A stretch of DNA of 64,000 nt from Roseovarius sp. EL26 (GTDB lineage: Bacteria; Pseudomonadota; Alphaproteobacteria; Rhodobacterales; Rhodobacteraceae): assembly GCF_900327775.1 (NCBI RefSeq), contig NZ_OUMZ01000007.1, positions 1,103,606 through 1,167,605 on the forward strand. Direction: 5' to 3'. Positions 62,661-64,000 of the stretch are shown piece after piece. The first letter of the stretch is position 1. Every line of letters begins with the position of its first letter. Made by a program: the position numbers and the translations under genes. Below the pieces are notes generated by a model. It searched no databases, was not told where the DNA came from, and saw nothing but the letters and a program-made list of their open reading frames with translations.

Positions 62661-62900
62661 ATGGGCATTACCGAAGACCTTGCTGATGACCTGGCTCAAC
62701 AGGTCATCAAGTATATCGAGGCCTCTGACGATGAAATTGCCATCAGTGAAATCGTCAAGGTCCTAGGTGCGACCTCACAAACCGCCGAAGAGGCTTTCCT
62801 CACAGCGCTCCGCGTGCGCCGCGCAAACATTGCTGCGCGTGCGCTTTTGCTGAAAAAGGTCAAAAAACTCAACGAAACGCGCCTCCCTGCTCCCAAATAA
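62661..62900 (+). CDS. Small hypothetical helical protein
   Basis: The 79-residue protein, 3 nt after the hydrolase, is almost entirely helical (DLADDLAQQVIKYIEASDDEIAISEIVKVLGATSQTAEEAFL), with a basic C-terminal ARALLLKKVKKLNET. It is probably co-translated with the hydrolase. No family named. Confidence 0.65.
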   Translation: MGITEDLADDLAQQVIKYIEASDDEIAISEIVKVLGATSQTAEEAFLTALRVRRANIAARALLLKKVKKLNETRLPAPK

Positions 62901-62905
62901 CCACG

Positions 62906-62938
62906 TGCTCCGGAACATTTCCGGGGCATGCCGTTTTC
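62906..62938 (+). terminator. Terminator-type hairpin after the small helical-protein gene
   Basis: TGCTCCGGAA (62906-62915) pairs with TTCCGGGGCA (62919-62928) including one G-T pair, loop CAT; CCGTTTT follows shortly. Confidence 0.5.
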
Positions 62939-63016
62939 CAAAGCGGCCTTCATAACTTAACTCAATGCCCAACTAAAACGCACCCTTGTGTAGTTTGCCT
63001 CATAGGGAAATTCTTC

Positions 63017-63991
63017 ATGTCGAAACAAACTGTCCTGATCACATCCGCAACTGGCCGCATTGGACGCGAACTTGTCGCCCTCCTAGCCGCCGCTAACCAA
63101 TTTACTGTGCGTGCCTGTTACTTCAGTGACAGCAAAATCGATCAGCTGAAATCACTGGGTGCAGATGAGGTGGTGAAATTCGACCTCTCCGCGCCCGATA
63201 CCTGGGGTCCTGCACTTGATGGCGTCTCAGCGATCTACTCCGCCTCCCTTGATCCAATGCTCGACGGGCATCTGAACTTCTGTAAAGAACTGGGCAATCG
63301 TCGCGAGCAAATTAGGCATGTGGTGCGAGTCAGCTGCATGGGTGCGGATACCAACACCGCATCTTATGAAGCAGACAGCCACGCCTCGCGCGATGGAGCC
63401 GGCATCCCACTGATGCTGCAACACTATTGGTGGGGTGAAAAGGCCCTGATTGATGCGGGACTGAATGTCACCGCCCTGCGCAATAACTTCTTCATGAACC
63501 ACCTGCTGAAAACCGATTGTGACACCATTGCTAATGAGGGTTGGTTCGCAAACCCACTGGGCAATATGCGCAACTCTTTTGTAGCCACTCGCGACATTGC
63601 CGAGGCCGCAGCCGTGGCCCTATCTGAGGGCCCTGAGCGTCACGCCAATAAATTCTATGACATCACCGGCCCTGCCCCGCAATCAATGGCCGAAATCGCC
63701 GCTGACCTGGGCCGTGCGATGGACAAAGAAATCGAATACCGTCCACAAAGCATGGTTGATTTCGAAAACGATTTTGGTGCAACCCGCGCTGAGTTTTTCG
63801 AATACCTGACCAACGGATTTTACACTCGCTGCAGCCCAGATTTCTACAATCTGACCGGACACAAACCGACATCATACTATGATTATTTGACCACCAAAGG
63901 TGCCAGCGGTGAAACCGGTCTGGAAGAGCTCTGGCAGGGCAATCTTTGGAAAAAGGGTGAAGACGCCATGAAAGACACAGCCAAAGCGTAA
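63017..63991 (+). CDS. NmrA-like NAD(P)-binding protein
   Basis: The 324-residue Rossmann-fold protein has TSATGRIGRELVALL (9-23) as dinucleotide loop, VSAIYSASLDP, then ITGPAPQSMAEIAADLGRAMDKEI, as in NmrA/HSCARG atypical SDRs. These bind NAD(P)H as sensors or reduce quinone-like substrates. The active-site Tyr-Lys of classical SDRs is not obvious. It is a single gene ending just inside the window. Confidence 0.83.
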   Translation: MSKQTVLITSATGRIGRELVALLAAANQFTVRACYFSDSKIDQLKSLGADEVVKFDLSAPDTWGPALDGVSAIYSASLDPMLDGHLNFCKELGNRREQIRHVVRVSCMGADTNTASYEADSHASRDGAGIPLMLQHYWWGEKALIDAGLNVTALRNNFFMNHLLKTDCDTIANEGWFANPLGNMRNSFVATRDIAEAAAVALSEGPERHANKFYDITGPAPQSMAEIAADLGRAMDKEIEYRPQSMVDFENDFGATRAEFFEYLTNGFYTRCSPDFYNLTGHKPTSYYDYLTTKGASGETGLEELWQGNLWKKGEDAMKDTAKA

Positions 63992-64000
63992 AACGACCCT

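Overview
The window looks like a chromosomal segment of a marine alphaproteobacterium of the Roseobacter group (Rhodobacterales). This rests on gene content and order: an iscR-iscS-sufBCD-sufS iron-sulfur cluster whose IscR lacks the usual cysteine triad, a bioBFDAGC operon preceded by TTATCGATAA (BioR-type) boxes, a holB-tmk-dacC-SPOR block, and osmolyte and methylated-compound catabolism genes. No species is claimed.

Layout. 1-1035: end of a 5-oxoprolinase-type pair (pxpB tail, pxpC). 1.19-1.42 kb: IS110-type transposase remnant. 1.46-6.95 kb: LysR regulator divergent from a proXVW-like betaine ABC transporter operon that ends in an alpha/beta hydrolase. 7.0-8.2 kb: orphan exported protein behind a perfect CRP-type palindrome, then a DUF3604 fragment. 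8.3-10.3 kb: thrS. 10.5-13.1 kb: bufferin-type RiPP operon (precursor, MNIO/DUF692 enzyme, DUF2063 partner, DoxX protein) with a strong terminator hairpin between precursor and enzyme genes. 13.2-22.2 kb: housekeeping genes (ArsC/Spx-like, csp, AEC transporter, MBL hydrolase, tatD, holB, tmk, dacC, SPOR lipoprotein), an unknown methyltransferase-like gene and tRNA-Ser. 22.2-23.5 kb: small lipoprotein and a decayed MocR-type gene.

23.5-33.3 kb is an accessory catabolic locus: a GntR/HutC repressor divergent from a PhyH dioxygenase, an Asp/Glu-racemase-family enzyme and a sarcosine/dimethylglycine-dehydrogenase-like flavoprotein, with two TGGTATATACCA palindromes between them. An Lrp regulator, a DmdA-like GcvT protein, OsmC, an ECHDC3-like crotonase and an acyl-CoA ligase follow. 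The substrate is not known; the enzyme set suggests an N- or S-methylated osmolyte, fitting the betaine-type transporter at the start of the window. 33.5-39.5 kb: GntR (FCD) regulator and bioBFDAGC, every operon junction being a 4-nt ATGA overlap.

39.6-43.9 kb: RND efflux pump and adaptor. 44.1-46.8 kb: a two-gene unit whose large product joins Ig/FN3-like modules, an S11 penicillin-binding-type domain and a C-terminal lectin-like region. 47.0-51.7 kb: lone histidine kinase, MBL hydrolase, tRNA-Asn, a tRNA-Arg 3' fragment, marC, intact tRNA-Arg, and a lipoprotein of polyproline and Gly/Ser repeats. 51.9-61.8 kb: LysR regulator, then the suf cluster on the minus strand with five uncharacterised genes interspersed; an Irr-type palindrome and a second palindrome lie in front of iscR. 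62.0-64.0 kb: alpha/beta hydrolase, a small protein, and an NmrA-type NAD(P)-binding protein.
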